DNA of 64,000 nucleotides from NCBI GenBank assembly GCA_017656255.1, contig JACDOE010000008.1, forward strand, positions 62,001 to 126,000, given 5' to 3'. Of this stretch, positions 43,624 through 51,984 are shown piece by piece; within the stretch, counting starts at the first letter, position 1, and every line of letters begins with the position of its first letter. The notes under the pieces are model-generated. The model was not told where the DNA came from and did not search any database. It worked only from the letters and a program-made list of their open reading frames with translations. This DNA is from Bacillaceae bacterium (GTDB lineage: Bacteria; Bacillota; Bacilli; JACDOE01). The position numbers and the translations under genes were made by a program.

Positions 43624-45432
43624 GTGTGGGATTTGCTGTTTTTAATGCTGGAGCGAATGGGAATTCTCGTTACCATTGCTTTTTTGCTGACCCGTGTGCC
43701 TGTTTTTCGCAATATGCTGCGGAACGGGGATGAAACGATTTGGACCCGGGTCAGACTGATTGTTGCTTTTGGTGTGATGGGGATTATCGGGACTTATACC
43801 GGGGTTCCCGTCGATTCAGAAGCACTGACCCAATTTTTCCCCTCTTATTCACTGTCCGTGGATGAGGCGATTGCCAATGCCCGGGTGGTCGGTGTCGCAA
43901 CGGCAGGCCTTCTGGGAGGTCCGATGATGGGACTGGGTGCCGGCGTTATTGCCGGGCTGCACCGGCTGTCACTGGGTGGGTTTACGGCGTTCGCGTGCGG
44001 TGTCTCTACTATCGTGGAAGGCCTTTTTGCCGGCTGGGTGGGTCGCAAATATGGAAAAGAAGGATTTATCAGTCTGCGTCAGGCCTTTCTCACCGGTTTT
44101 CTTGCCGAGACGCTGCAAATGGTGATTATACTGCTTCTGGCACGTCCCTTCCCGAAAGCCCTGGGCCTGGTGGAAGTGATCGGGGTGCCGATGATCGTGG
44201 CCAACAGTATCGGCATTACGATTTTTATTGCGATTATTAAACTGGTGTATCGGGAAGAGGAACGTTTCGGGGCGTTGCAGGCGCAAACGGCGCTGAAGAT
44301 TGCGGACCGCACGCTGAGTTATCTGCGGCAGGGTCTCAGTCCGGAATCAGCCCGGGCAGCCGCCGGAATCATTCTGGAGGAAACACGCATCGCAGCCGTC
44401 GCCGTGACGGATCGGGAACAGATTCTGGCCCATGTCGGAGTGGGCAGTGACCATCATCATGCGGGGAGCCGCATCCTGACCCGGGCGACCAGGGAAGTGC
44501 TGGAAACCGGTCAACTAAAAGTGGCGAGGTCGCTGGAAGATATCCATTGTTCCTATGATTCCTGTCCGCTGCAGGCGGCCATCATTATGCCGCTTTCGGC
44601 ATCGGGGCGCATTGTCGGCTCGTTAAAGTTGTACTTTTTAAGCAGTAAACAAATTAACTCCGTCAATATCGAACTGGCACGGGGATTGGCCAAGTTGTTC
44701 TCCAATCAACTGGAGTTATCGGAACTGGAACGGCAGGCCCGTCTGGCCAGAGATGCGGAGATCCGTTCGCTTCAATCGCAGATCAGCCCCCATTTTTTGT
44801 TCAATTCGTTGAATACGATTGTCTCTTTATGCCGGACCAACCCGGAGGAAGCCAGGGAACTGTTGATCCAGCTGGGACATTTTTTAAGACAGAATATTCG
44901 TTCTTCAGTCACCTACCAGATCCCCCTGTCAAAGGAAATCGAGCATGTTCAGGCCTATATGGCCATTGAAATGGCCCGTTTTTCCGACAAGATCTTTATG
45001 GAAGTATCGGTGGACGAAAACATTGATGATGTTCGGGTGCCTCCCCTCATTTTGCAACCGCTGGTTGAAAACGCTTTAAATCATGGGGTGCGCCCTTTAA
45101 ACAGAGAAGGCATTGTCTATGTCAGAATCACCAATGTGGATGAAGGGATTCGGGTTGAAGTGATTGATAACGGCAAAGGGATGGAGCCGCAAATCCAGAA
45201 ATCACTACTGGAAGGACCGGTGGATTCGCCCAGTGGGACCGGAACCGGACTCTACAGTGTGCATCAGAGGCTGGTAGGCTTATTCGGCGAACAGTCCGGC
45301 CTCCGGATAGAAAGTGCCCCCGATCAGGGGACAAGCATTTCGTTTACCATCCCAAAAACCGGTAAAGGACAGAAGGTGGTGGCCTATGAAGATTCGTACC
45401 ATGATCGTGGACGACGAGATGTTATCTCGTGA
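43624..45432 (+). CDS. lytS: LytS-type sensor histidine kinase
   Basis: A 602-residue membrane kinase. It has a 5TMR-LYT N-terminal sensor of five to six helices (about 1-200), a GAF-like domain (about 225-360), the His_kinase domain QISPHFLFNSLNTI (phospho-accepting H390) and a HATPase with LVENALNHGV and GTGTGLYSVHQRL. GTG 43624 follows AGGGGGGAAA. It overlaps the regulator gene by 47 nt. LytS and BtsS-type kinases respond to murein or pyruvate signals; the downstream CstA carrier points to pyruvate. Confidence 0.9.
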   Translation: MWDLLFLMLERMGILVTIAFLLTRVPVFRNMLRNGDETIWTRVRLIVAFGVMGIIGTYTGVPVDSEALTQFFPSYSLSVDEAIANARVVGVATAGLLGGPMMGLGAGVIAGLHRLSLGGFTAFACGVSTIVEGLFAGWVGRKYGKEGFISLRQAFLTGFLAETLQMVIILLLARPFPKALGLVEVIGVPMIVANSIGITIFIAIIKLVYREEERFGALQAQTALKIADRTLSYLRQGLSPESARAAAGIILEETRIAAVAVTDREQILAHVGVGSDHHHAGSRILTRATREVLETGQLKVARSLEDIHCSYDSCPLQAAIIMPLSASGRIVGSLKLYFLSSKQINSVNIELARGLAKLFSNQLELSELERQARLARDAEIRSLQSQISPHFLFNSLNTIVSLCRTNPEEARELLIQLGHFLRQNIRSSVTYQIPLSKEIEHVQAYMAIEMARFSDKIFMEVSVDENIDDVRVPPLILQPLVENALNHGVRPLNREGIVYVRITNVDEGIRVEVIDNGKGMEPQIQKSLLEGPVDSPSGTGTGLYSVHQRLVGLFGEQSGLRIESAPDQGTSISFTIPKTGKGQKVVAYEDSYHDRGRRDVIS

Positions 45433-46141
45433 TGAGCTTCGATATCTGATTGATCTGCATGATGATTTTGAAGTCTGCGGGGAGGCATCTACCGCGGTGG
45501 ATGCCATGAAAAAATATCTGGAGATCAAACCGGACGTTGTGTTTCTCGACATTCAGATGCAGGATATGGACGGGATGATGGTCGCCCGGCAGTGGCAGGA
45601 GCAGAAAAATCCACCATTGATTGTATTTGCCACCGCTTATGATGAACATGCAGTGGATGCTTTTGCTGTCAATGCGGTTGATTATCTGTTGAAGCCCTTT
45701 GATAAAAACAGGATTGAGGATACGATCAAGCGGATTCGGCAGATTCTTAATAACGGCAGGAACGGCGCTGAATCAAACGTATCCACCGTTACTCCCCTGT
45801 CCAAAAAAGTAAACAAGTTGATTGTAGAGGATAAAGATCGCACCGTTCTGATTAATCCCGAGGACATTGTCTATGCTTTCAGGGAGGATCGCAGGGTCTA
45901 TTTGAAAACAAACGATCATGTTTACTCCACGCTTTTTTCGTTACAGACTCTCGAAGATAAATTGAGAGAATATCCGTTTTTCAGAACCCATCGCAGTTAT
46001 CTGGTCAATTTGAATATGATTGCGGAAATGATTCCGTGGTTTAACGGCGCTTATAACCTGAGAATGAAGGATGAAGAGGGATCCACCGTCCCAGTTAGCC
46101 GAAACTACGTCAGGGAACTAATGGAAAAACTGGAACTTTAA
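45386..46141 (+). CDS. lytR: LytR/AlgR-type response regulator (LytTR DNA-binding domain)
   Basis: A 251-residue regulator. The receiver domain has phospho-acceptor D55 in VFLDIQMQDMDG and the KPFDKNR loop. A linker leads to a LytTR DNA-binding domain (about 150-250; DIVYAFREDRRVYLKT, FRTHRSYLVNL). ATG 45386 follows AGAAGGTGG, so a longer frame from 45314 is rejected. I infer that it activates cstA immediately downstream. Confidence 0.92.
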   Translation: MKIRTMIVDDEMLSRDELRYLIDLHDDFEVCGEASTAVDAMKKYLEIKPDVVFLDIQMQDMDGMMVARQWQEQKNPPLIVFATAYDEHAVDAFAVNAVDYLLKPFDKNRIEDTIKRIRQILNNGRNGAESNVSTVTPLSKKVNKLIVEDKDRTVLINPEDIVYAFREDRRVYLKTNDHVYSTLFSLQTLEDKLREYPFFRTHRSYLVNLNMIAEMIPWFNGAYNLRMKDEEGSTVPVSRNYVRELMEKLEL

Positions 46142-46286
46142 TTTTTTAAGTGAACGATATTTGTATTTTCAGACAGGAGAACAAACATAATAGACATGTT
46201 TTATGCATCCGGCGCCTGTTTTTTGTATCATGAATAGGACGTGGAATATTCATATAATTTACTAAATTCTCAAAAAGGAGGCGTCG

Positions 46287-48026
46287 TTGATGAATAGTGC
46301 AGTCATAGCAATTATTGGGATGCTGGTATTCTATCTGGGTTACCGCTATTATTCAAAGTTCATCGCAGAGAAAATCTACCGGCTGGATCCCAATTACGTC
46401 ACACCTGCCCATCAATTTAATGATGGTGTGGACTTTGTGCCAACCAAAAAACACATTTTGTGGGGGCACCATTTCACGTCGGTTGCCGGTGCTGCCCCAA
46501 TCGTCGGACCGGCGATAGCGGTTTACTGGGGATGGCTGCCAGCATTTTTATGGGTTGTTCTTGGAACCGTTTTCGCAGCGGGGGTTCATGATTTCGGAAC
46601 GCTGGTGGTGTCCAATCGCCATAAAGGACAATCCATGGGGACACTGGCTGACCGGATCATCGGGTCAAGAGCCAAGGTCCTGTTTCTGTTCATCATTTTG
46701 ATTCTGGTATTGATGGTTAATGCCGTGTTTGCGTGGGTCATTTCCAAACTGTTTATTTCTTTCCCTGCCAGTGTGTTGCCGGTGTTTATCGAGATTCCGC
46801 TGGCGATCTGGATTGGTAATTACGTATATAAGAAAAAAGGAAATCTGTTGTTGCCTTCCGTGATTGCGCTGGTGATTATGTATGGAACAGCTGTCATCAC
46901 CAGTCAGGTTGAAGCGCTGCAAATCAATCTGCCCCAGTGGTTCGGAGGAGAAGAAGCAAGCCTTCTGTTCGGAATGAATGGGACACAGATGTCCTTCCTG
47001 GTGTGGATTATCGTGTTAATGGTGTATGGATACATTGCGTCCACACTTCCTGTCTGGAAGTTGCTTCAGCCGCGTGATTATATTAATTCACATCAGTTGA
47101 TCATCGGACTTCTGGTATTTTATATCGGATTGTTTATTCTTCATCCGACCATTTCAGCTCCGGCTGTTAACGACGTTTCTGACAAGTCATGGTGGCCGTT
47201 CCTGTTTATCACCATCGCCTGTGGAGCTATTTCCGGTTTCCATGGTCTGGTTTCTTCCGGTACAACTTCCAAACAGTTGGAAAATGAAACGGATGCCCGT
47301 TTTGTTGGATATCTGGGGTCTGTCGGGGAAGGGTTACTCGCCCTGATCTCCATTATTGCGGTTGTGACCTTCTTCGGCACTCAGCAGGAGTTCCTGTCTA
47401 CTTATGAAAGTTTTGCTGCTGCCGGAAGCGCAGGTCTCGGTACGTTTGTCAGTGGTGCGGCGCAACTGGCCACAGGACTGGCTATTCCGCTCAGTGTCGG
47501 AAAGACCATTGTTTCAGTTATCGTCGTCAGTTTTGCAGCGACAACACTAGATACGTCCATTCGTTTGATGCGTTACATTATTGCTGAAATCGGAAAAGAG
47601 TACAAAGTTGAATCTTTAACCGGGAAACATCAGGCTACAACCCTTGCTGTAGTATCCAGTGCGATTCTCGTTCTGTTACCGGGCCCCAATGGATTCGGTT
47701 CCGGTGGTTATCTGCTGTGGCCGCTGTTTGGTACTTCCAACCAGCTACTGGCAGGTATCAGTCTGTTGATTGTTTCCATCTGGCTGAAGAAACTGGGACG
47801 CAATTATCTACCAACCTTGATTCCAATGGTATTCCTGCTATTTGTCACGATCTGGGCGATGTTCAAGCAGGTGTTCGGTACCTGGTTCCTCGGGGCAAAC
47901 GGTACCTGGCATCTGTTTATCCTGGGTGCGATCATTCTGGTGTTTGCCATCTGGATCTTGATCGAAGCTTACTCCGCATTTAATAACCGCAATAATTACA
48001 CGATGGATGACAATCTGAAAGGTTAA
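46287..48026 (+). CDS. cstA: CstA family carrier (probable pyruvate/carbon-starvation transporter)
   Basis: A 579-residue integral-membrane protein of about 15-16 helices. It begins with the CstA signature YRYYSKFIAEKIYRLD and contains HHFTSVAGAAPIVGPAIAVYWGW and SSGTTSKQLENETDARFVGYLG. Family members (CstA, BtsT) import pyruvate or peptides. Its position behind a LytS/LytR pair resembles the BtsS/BtsR-BtsT pyruvate system. The gap before it has TATAAT (46253-46258) without a good -35, as expected for an activator-dependent promoter. AAAAAGGAGG precedes ATG 46287. Confidence 0.9.
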   Translation: MMNSAVIAIIGMLVFYLGYRYYSKFIAEKIYRLDPNYVTPAHQFNDGVDFVPTKKHILWGHHFTSVAGAAPIVGPAIAVYWGWLPAFLWVVLGTVFAAGVHDFGTLVVSNRHKGQSMGTLADRIIGSRAKVLFLFIILILVLMVNAVFAWVISKLFISFPASVLPVFIEIPLAIWIGNYVYKKKGNLLLPSVIALVIMYGTAVITSQVEALQINLPQWFGGEEASLLFGMNGTQMSFLVWIIVLMVYGYIASTLPVWKLLQPRDYINSHQLIIGLLVFYIGLFILHPTISAPAVNDVSDKSWWPFLFITIACGAISGFHGLVSSGTTSKQLENETDARFVGYLGSVGEGLLALISIIAVVTFFGTQQEFLSTYESFAAAGSAGLGTFVSGAAQLATGLAIPLSVGKTIVSVIVVSFAATTLDTSIRLMRYIIAEIGKEYKVESLTGKHQATTLAVVSSAILVLLPGPNGFGSGGYLLWPLFGTSNQLLAGISLLIVSIWLKKLGRNYLPTLIPMVFLLFVTIWAMFKQVFGTWFLGANGTWHLFILGAIILVFAIWILIEAYSAFNNRNNYTMDDNLKG

Positions 48027-48064
48027 GGGTCATACTTGACTTTGATGATTGAAAAGCGTCAAAT

Positions 48065-48098
48065 GAACAGGATCGGGTCACCCCGGTCCTGTTCTTTC
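48065..48098 (+). terminator. Terminator after cstA
   Basis: A 13-bp hairpin, GAACAGGATCGGG with CCCGGTCCTGTTC, around a short loop, followed by TTTCCT. It separates cstA from the selenoprotein cassette, although a TATAAT (48102-48107) just after it has no visible -35. Confidence 0.85.
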
Positions 48099-48171
48099 CT
48101 ATATAATAGATATAAAGAACGGGACAGTTTCCGGTGTCATATTAGTTGTGAACCCGGCTGGAGGTGAAAGC

Positions 48172-48609
48172 ATGCAACCTGTGCATGTCCTGATGGTCAG
48201 GGAAGTGGATGCCCAGCATACAGGAAGCGGCTGATGCGGACGCATGTCCGGAGGTGAAGGTTTCACCTTTAGCGATCCGTCGTTATTTGCCGAGCAACGT
48301 CGAATCATGGAAGAGATGGGTATTTTGTACCGGGCGTTGAAGCATGAATTTGAAGATCAAGTGGAACTGGAAATGATTGATCCGCGCAATTCGATTTCAT
48401 TTGTTTATACTTTAATAAAAGTAGGAAGACGAAATGGTCTGCCCTGGAAAATAACATTTCGGTCCCTGACCCGGGGATTTAATACGATCGCTGTGTTTGT
48501 AAACGGAGAACTGGTCGCACAGGGAAGAGTACCGAAGGTAGCGGAGGTTCGAGAACGGATTGTTTCGATTTTGAACGGGGAAAAGGAGGGAAGTGGCCGT
48601 GGGCATTAA
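48172..48609 (+). CDS. Thioredoxin-fold, ArsD-like selenoprotein (Sec21), unnamed
   Basis: A 145-residue protein read through TGA 48232-48234 as selenocysteine. ATG 48172 has a perfect GGAGGTGA site, while the ATG after the UGA (48244) has none. The N terminus is a strand (VHVLMVREV) leading to the redox site TGSG-U-CGRMSG, an adjacent Sec-Cys pair. The C-terminal half, FVNGELVAQGRVPKVAEV, resembles the ArsD pattern DGExVxxGRxPxxxEL, and ArsD has STGVCG at the matching site. So it is likely a chaperone or reductant for a thiophilic metal or metalloid. It overlaps the next gene by 11 nt. NCBI uses a family name 'SaoT' for thioredoxin-like (seleno)proteins; I cannot check membership. Confidence 0.86.
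48250..48270 (+). promoter_or_regulatory. Bacterial SECIS-like hairpin of the ArsD-like selenoprotein
   Basis: AGGTGAA (48252-48258) pairs perfectly with TTCACCT (48262-48268) around the loop GGT. Two further G-U pairs extend the stem. The loop opens with GG and starts 24 nt after the UGA, inside the window accepted for bacterial SECIS elements. A smaller CGGAC/GTCCG hairpin lies between UGA and stem. Confidence 0.8.
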
Positions 48610-48862
48610 AGAACAGTGGGATAAGTTGATGGCATTTTATGAAGAGATGTTTATGACCCCGTATCGGTCGGCGGTAAAACGGGAAATACGGGATGAGGAT
48701 GATCTGTTTCTGTTTCTCTGTTTTTCGGAGATGCTGGGGCTGCCTAATCCGGTTTCTTATTATACGTTGGAGTTGTATCCGCTGGTGTATGAACGGTTTC
48801 ATGAGTGGCATAAGCGGATGGGGATGGAGAAGTCGCCGTTGGATGGGATACGATGCTGCTAG
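48599..48862 (+). CDS. Cory-CC-star type small protein (C-terminal Cys-Cys)
   Basis: An 87-residue, mostly helical protein with a conserved-looking core (YEEMFMTPYRSAVKREIRDE, LGLPNPVSYYTLELYP, FHEWHKRMGMEKSPLD) that ends in Cys-Cys directly before the stop. I recognise this layout as the family called cory-CC-star protein, found beside ArsA-type ATPases. GTG 48599 is 9 nt after AAAGGAGGG (GTG 48593 is the alternative), and it overlaps the selenoprotein gene by 11 nt. The two terminal cysteines are its only cysteines after the FLCF pair region, and suit binding of soft metals. Function is not established. Confidence 0.8.
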   Translation: MGIKEQWDKLMAFYEEMFMTPYRSAVKREIRDEDDLFLFLCFSEMLGLPNPVSYYTLELYPLVYERFHEWHKRMGMEKSPLDGIRCC

Positions 48863-48941
48863 CTGAGGGATCTTCGGATCGACTCGCCTTTTTCCTCACT
48901 TCGCTCGGGCGGTCTTCGTCGAGTCCGAAGATCCCTCAGCT
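48861..48941 (+). repeat. Large inverted repeat overlapping the cory-CC-star stop codon
   Basis: AGCTGAGGGATCTTCGGA (48861-48878) is a perfect 18-bp inverted repeat of TCCGAAGATCCCTCAGCT (48924-48941). The first arm starts inside the TAG stop. The loop is 45 nt and contains further short pairing (ACTCG/CGAGT). No strong T run follows. It may act as an RNA stabiliser or terminator, or be an intergenic palindromic repeat. Confidence 0.85.
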
Positions 48942-48963
48942 TTCGGTTGTTGGTTATAAGGTG

Positions 48964-48988
48964 AATTTGGGCTTTCGCCCAAATTTTC
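48964..48988 (+). terminator. Terminator-like hairpin in the repeat region
   Basis: AATTTGGGC-TTTC-GCCCAAATT is a perfect 9-bp stem followed by TT. It lies between the large palindrome and the tandem repeats, so it may end the two-gene transcript. Confidence 0.65.
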
Positions 48989-48998
48989 CATTTGTGGG

Positions 48999-49126
48999 CC
49001 TGCCCTCGCTTCGCTTGTGCGGGCTTTGTTTCTCTGATGGGTCCTGCCCTCGCTTCGCTTGTGCGGGCTTTGTTTCCCTGATGGGTCCTGCCCTCGCTTC
49101 GCTTGTGCAGGCCTTTGTTTAATCTA
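48999..49126 (+). repeat. 44-bp tandem repeat, about 2.9 copies
   Basis: Units start at 48999, 49043 and 49087 with near-identical sequence beginning CCTGCCCTCGCTTCGCTTGT. Each unit contains a hairpin (GCCCTCGC with GTGCGGGC, one mismatch) followed by TTTGTTT, so the array looks like serial weak terminators. The period is not a multiple of three and has no spacers, so it is neither coding nor CRISPR. It fills the 291-nt gap (48863-49153), in which I see no gene. Confidence 0.9.
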
Positions 49127-49153
49127 GTTCGTACTGGAGAGGGGGTTTTAAAC

Positions 49154-50083
49154 ATGAAGGCTTATCTGGACAAGAAGGTGCTTTTTTTTGGCGGGAAAGG
49201 TGGGGTCGGCAAGACGACTTCAGCTTCTTCGTTTGCGGTCGGGGCGGCGAAGAGGGGGAAGAAGACGCTGCTGGTGTCGACGGATCCGGCTCATAATACC
49301 GGGGATATTTTTGATCGGCCGATCGGCGGGAAGGAGACGCCGATTGCGGAGAATCTGTGGGCGATTGAAATTGATCCGCATGTGGAATCGCATCGTTATA
49401 TCAACCAGGTGAAAGATAATATCCGGCAGGTGGTCAGTTCGAGGATGCTGGAAGAGATTAACCGGCAGATCGACGTTGCCAGTGTGTCGCCCGGTGCGGA
49501 AGAAGCGGCGCTGTTTGACCGGCTGGTGGACCTGATTCTGGAAGGGCAGGATGCCTACGATCTCATTGTGTTTGATACCGCGCCGACGGGACATACGATT
49601 CGATTGCTGTCGCTTCCGGAATTGATGGGCGTGTGGGTGGATGGCATGTTAAGCCGCCGGCAGAAAACGAATGAGATGAATGCCTGGTTAAATGACGGGG
49701 AAGAACCTCCGGACGATCCGATCTATGAGGTGCTTCAGCGCCGCAAAAACAAGTTTGCCCGGGCACGTGAAATTCTGCTGGATCCGTCCCGGACTTCTTT
49801 TATCTTTGTCATGATCCCAGAAAAGCTGCCGATGGTCGAAACCAAAAAGGCGATTGCCATGCTTCAAAAACATGGGATTCCCACCGAAACGATTATCGTA
49901 AACCGGGTTCTGCCGGATGATGTGGTTGATCCCTTTTTTCAAAAAAGAAAGGAACAGGAGAAGAGGTATTTGGAACAGATGAAAGAGATGTTTGCCGAAC
50001 AACGCCTTCATTATATTCCGATGATGGAACATGACATCTATGGGATGGACGCCCTGTTGAAAATAGCGGGCCATTTGTTATAA
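49154..50083 (+). CDS. ArsA/GET3 family ATPase lacking cysteine
   Basis: A 309-residue SIMIBI-class P-loop ATPase with deviant Walker A GGKGGVGKTT (about 13-22), switch I STDPAHN, switch II FDTAPTGHTIRLLSLPEL and the nucleotide-binding NRVLPDD. It is a single half-length unit, so it should dimerise like GET3. There is no cysteine anywhere, so neither ArsA metal-site cysteines nor the GET3 zinc CxxC exist. ATG 49154 follows GGAGAGGGGG. With the CC-star and Sec-Cys proteins upstream, I infer that those supply the metal ligands. The family name SaoA (ArsA-related) may or may not apply. Confidence 0.88.
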   Translation: MKAYLDKKVLFFGGKGGVGKTTSASSFAVGAAKRGKKTLLVSTDPAHNTGDIFDRPIGGKETPIAENLWAIEIDPHVESHRYINQVKDNIRQVVSSRMLEEINRQIDVASVSPGAEEAALFDRLVDLILEGQDAYDLIVFDTAPTGHTIRLLSLPELMGVWVDGMLSRRQKTNEMNAWLNDGEEPPDDPIYEVLQRRKNKFARAREILLDPSRTSFIFVMIPEKLPMVETKKAIAMLQKHGIPTETIIVNRVLPDDVVDPFFQKRKEQEKRYLEQMKEMFAEQRLHYIPMMEHDIYGMDALLKIAGHLL

Positions 50084-50098
50084 GATAACGCTGTATGA

Positions 50099-50132
50099 AA
50101 CCTGGTAGGCTATTTTACTATCAGGTTTTTTT
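50099..50132 (+). terminator. Terminator after the ArsA-like gene
   Basis: AACCTGGTAG pairs with CTATCAGGTT over 10 bp, followed by T7. It closes the accessory segment just before the S10 promoter. Confidence 0.92.
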
Positions 50133-50160
50133 AGGCCATCCACCGGTTTTTATAAAAACC

Positions 50161-50630
<470 letters not shown>

Positions 50631-50701
50631 GACCGTAGATAGATGTCATGGAAGCAAGATGAATCAAAAAATGAGAGGTTGAATTACAGGAGGTGTTTGA
50701 T

Positions 50702-51340
50702 ATGACCAAGGGAATCTTAGGGAAAAAAGTGGGGATGACGCAAATCTTCACAGAAGATGGTTCCGCTGTTCCGGTAACCGTGATTCAGGCCGGTCCCTGT
50801 GTCGTTCTTCAGAAGAAGAGTGAAGATACAGACGGGTATGCGGCAATTCAACTCGGTTTCGACGATAAGAAAGAACAGCGTGCCAATAAGCCGGAACTGG
50901 GCCATGCCAAAAAGGCCGAAACGGCACCTAAGCGCTACATTCGTGAGATTCGCGGCGTGAATCTTGATGAATACGAAGTTGGTCAGGAAGTAAAAGCTGA
51001 TACATTTGAAGAAGGAGAACTGGTTGACGTAACCGGAGTCTCCAAAGGTAAGGGTTTCGCCGGTGCGATCAAGCGCCACAATCAGGCGCGTGGACCGATG
51101 GGACACGGCTCTCATTACCATCGTGGACCGGGTTCGCTGGGACCGATTGATCCGAACCGTGTTTTCAAGGGGCAAACCCTGCCGGGACGTATGGGTCGTG
51201 AAAAAGTAACGACTCAGAACCTGGAAGTCGTCAAAGTGGATCCGGAAAAGAATCTTATTTTGATTAAAGGTGCGATTCCGGGACCCAAAAACGGATATGT
51301 CACCATTAAAAGTGCGGTTAAGGCACAGGCAGGTAAGTAA
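50702..51340 (+). CDS. rplC: Ribosomal protein uL3
   Basis: A 212-residue protein near the peptidyl-transferase centre. [16 protein letters not shown] is canonical, and the central [20 protein letters not shown] loop is intact. ATG 50702 is preferred over GTG 50693, which lies within the AGGAGGTG site. Confidence 0.97.
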   Translation: MTKGILGKKVGMTQIFTEDGSAVPVTVIQAGPCVVLQKKSEDTDGYAAIQLGFDDKKEQRANKPELGHAKKAETAPKRYIREIRGVNLDEYEVGQEVKADTFEEGELVDVTGVSKGKGFAGAIKRHNQARGPMGHGSHYHRGPGSLGPIDPNRVFKGQTLPGRMGREKVTTQNLEVVKVDPEKNLILIKGAIPGPKNGYVTIKSAVKAQAGK

Positions 51341-51360
51341 AGAGGAAAGGGGGATATGAC

Positions 51361-51984
51361 ATGCCGAAAGTAACACTGTATAACCAGAGTGGAGCGCAAG
51401 CTGGAGAAATTGAACTATCCGACGCTGTATTCGGAATTGAACCGAACGAACATGTACTTTACGATGCAGTTGTGATGCAGCAGGCATCTCAACGTCAGGG
51501 TACTCACAAAGTGAAGAACCGGTCTGAAGTAAGAGGCGGTGGCCGTAAACCCTGGCGGCAGAAGGGAACTGGACGTGCGCGTCAGGGAAGCATCCGTTCT
51601 CCGCAATGGGTCGGCGGTGGTGTGGTATTCGGACCGCAGCCCCGTGACTATGGATACAAACTGCCGAAGAAAGTTCGTCGTCTGGCTATGAAATCCGCCC
51701 TTTCTAGCAAAGTGAAAAACGACGAGATCGTGGTTCTGGAAGATCTGAAACTGGATGCTCCCAAGACCAAAGAAATGGCCGGTATCCTGAAAAACCTGAA
51801 TGCCGATAATAAAGCATTGATTGTCCTGAGTGAGTTTGATGAAAACGTGGTTCTGTCTGCACGTAACATCCCGGGAGTCACACTGGTGGACGCCGCCGGT
51901 ATTAACGTGCTGGATGTGTTGAATCACGACAAACTGGTGATCACACAGGAAGCCGTACAAAAGGTAGAGGAGGTGCTTGGTTAA
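51361..51984 (+). CDS. rplD: Ribosomal protein uL4
   Basis: A 207-residue protein of the exit tunnel. The long basic loop ([23 protein letters not shown]) is complete. AAAGGGGG precedes ATG 51361. The stop overlaps the rplW start by one base. Confidence 0.97.
   Translation: MPKVTLYNQSGAQAGEIELSDAVFGIEPNEHVLYDAVVMQQASQRQGTHKVKNRSEVRGGGRKPWRQKGTGRARQGSIRSPQWVGGGVVFGPQPRDYGYKLPKKVRRLAMKSALSSKVKNDEIVVLEDLKLDAPKTKEMAGILKNLNADNKALIVLSEFDENVVLSARNIPGVTLVDAAGINVLDVLNHDKLVITQEAVQKVEEVLG

Noticed and set aside
48244-48609. Protein starting at the ATG after the UGA
   Set aside because: No Shine-Dalgarno site precedes it, while the ATG at 48172 has a perfect one. Starting there would discard the redox site.
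48853-49122. An 89-codon open frame between the CC-star gene and the ATPase
   Set aside because: It is made of the palindrome and the 44-bp tandem repeat. The repeat period is not a multiple of three, there is no ribosome site, and the product is low-complexity.
48999-49126. Possible CRISPR array
   Set aside because: Copies are directly contiguous with no variable spacers, there are only three, and no cas gene is present.
48172-50083. Standard arsenic-resistance operon
   Set aside because: No arsR, arsB/acr3 or arsC is present. The ATPase is half-length without metal cysteines, and the ArsD-like protein has Sec-Cys rather than the ArsD cysteine pairs.
34151-50098. Accessory segment as a mobile element or prophage
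   Set aside because: No transposase, integrase, phage gene, terminal repeat or att site is visible; the genes are metabolic and well-formed.
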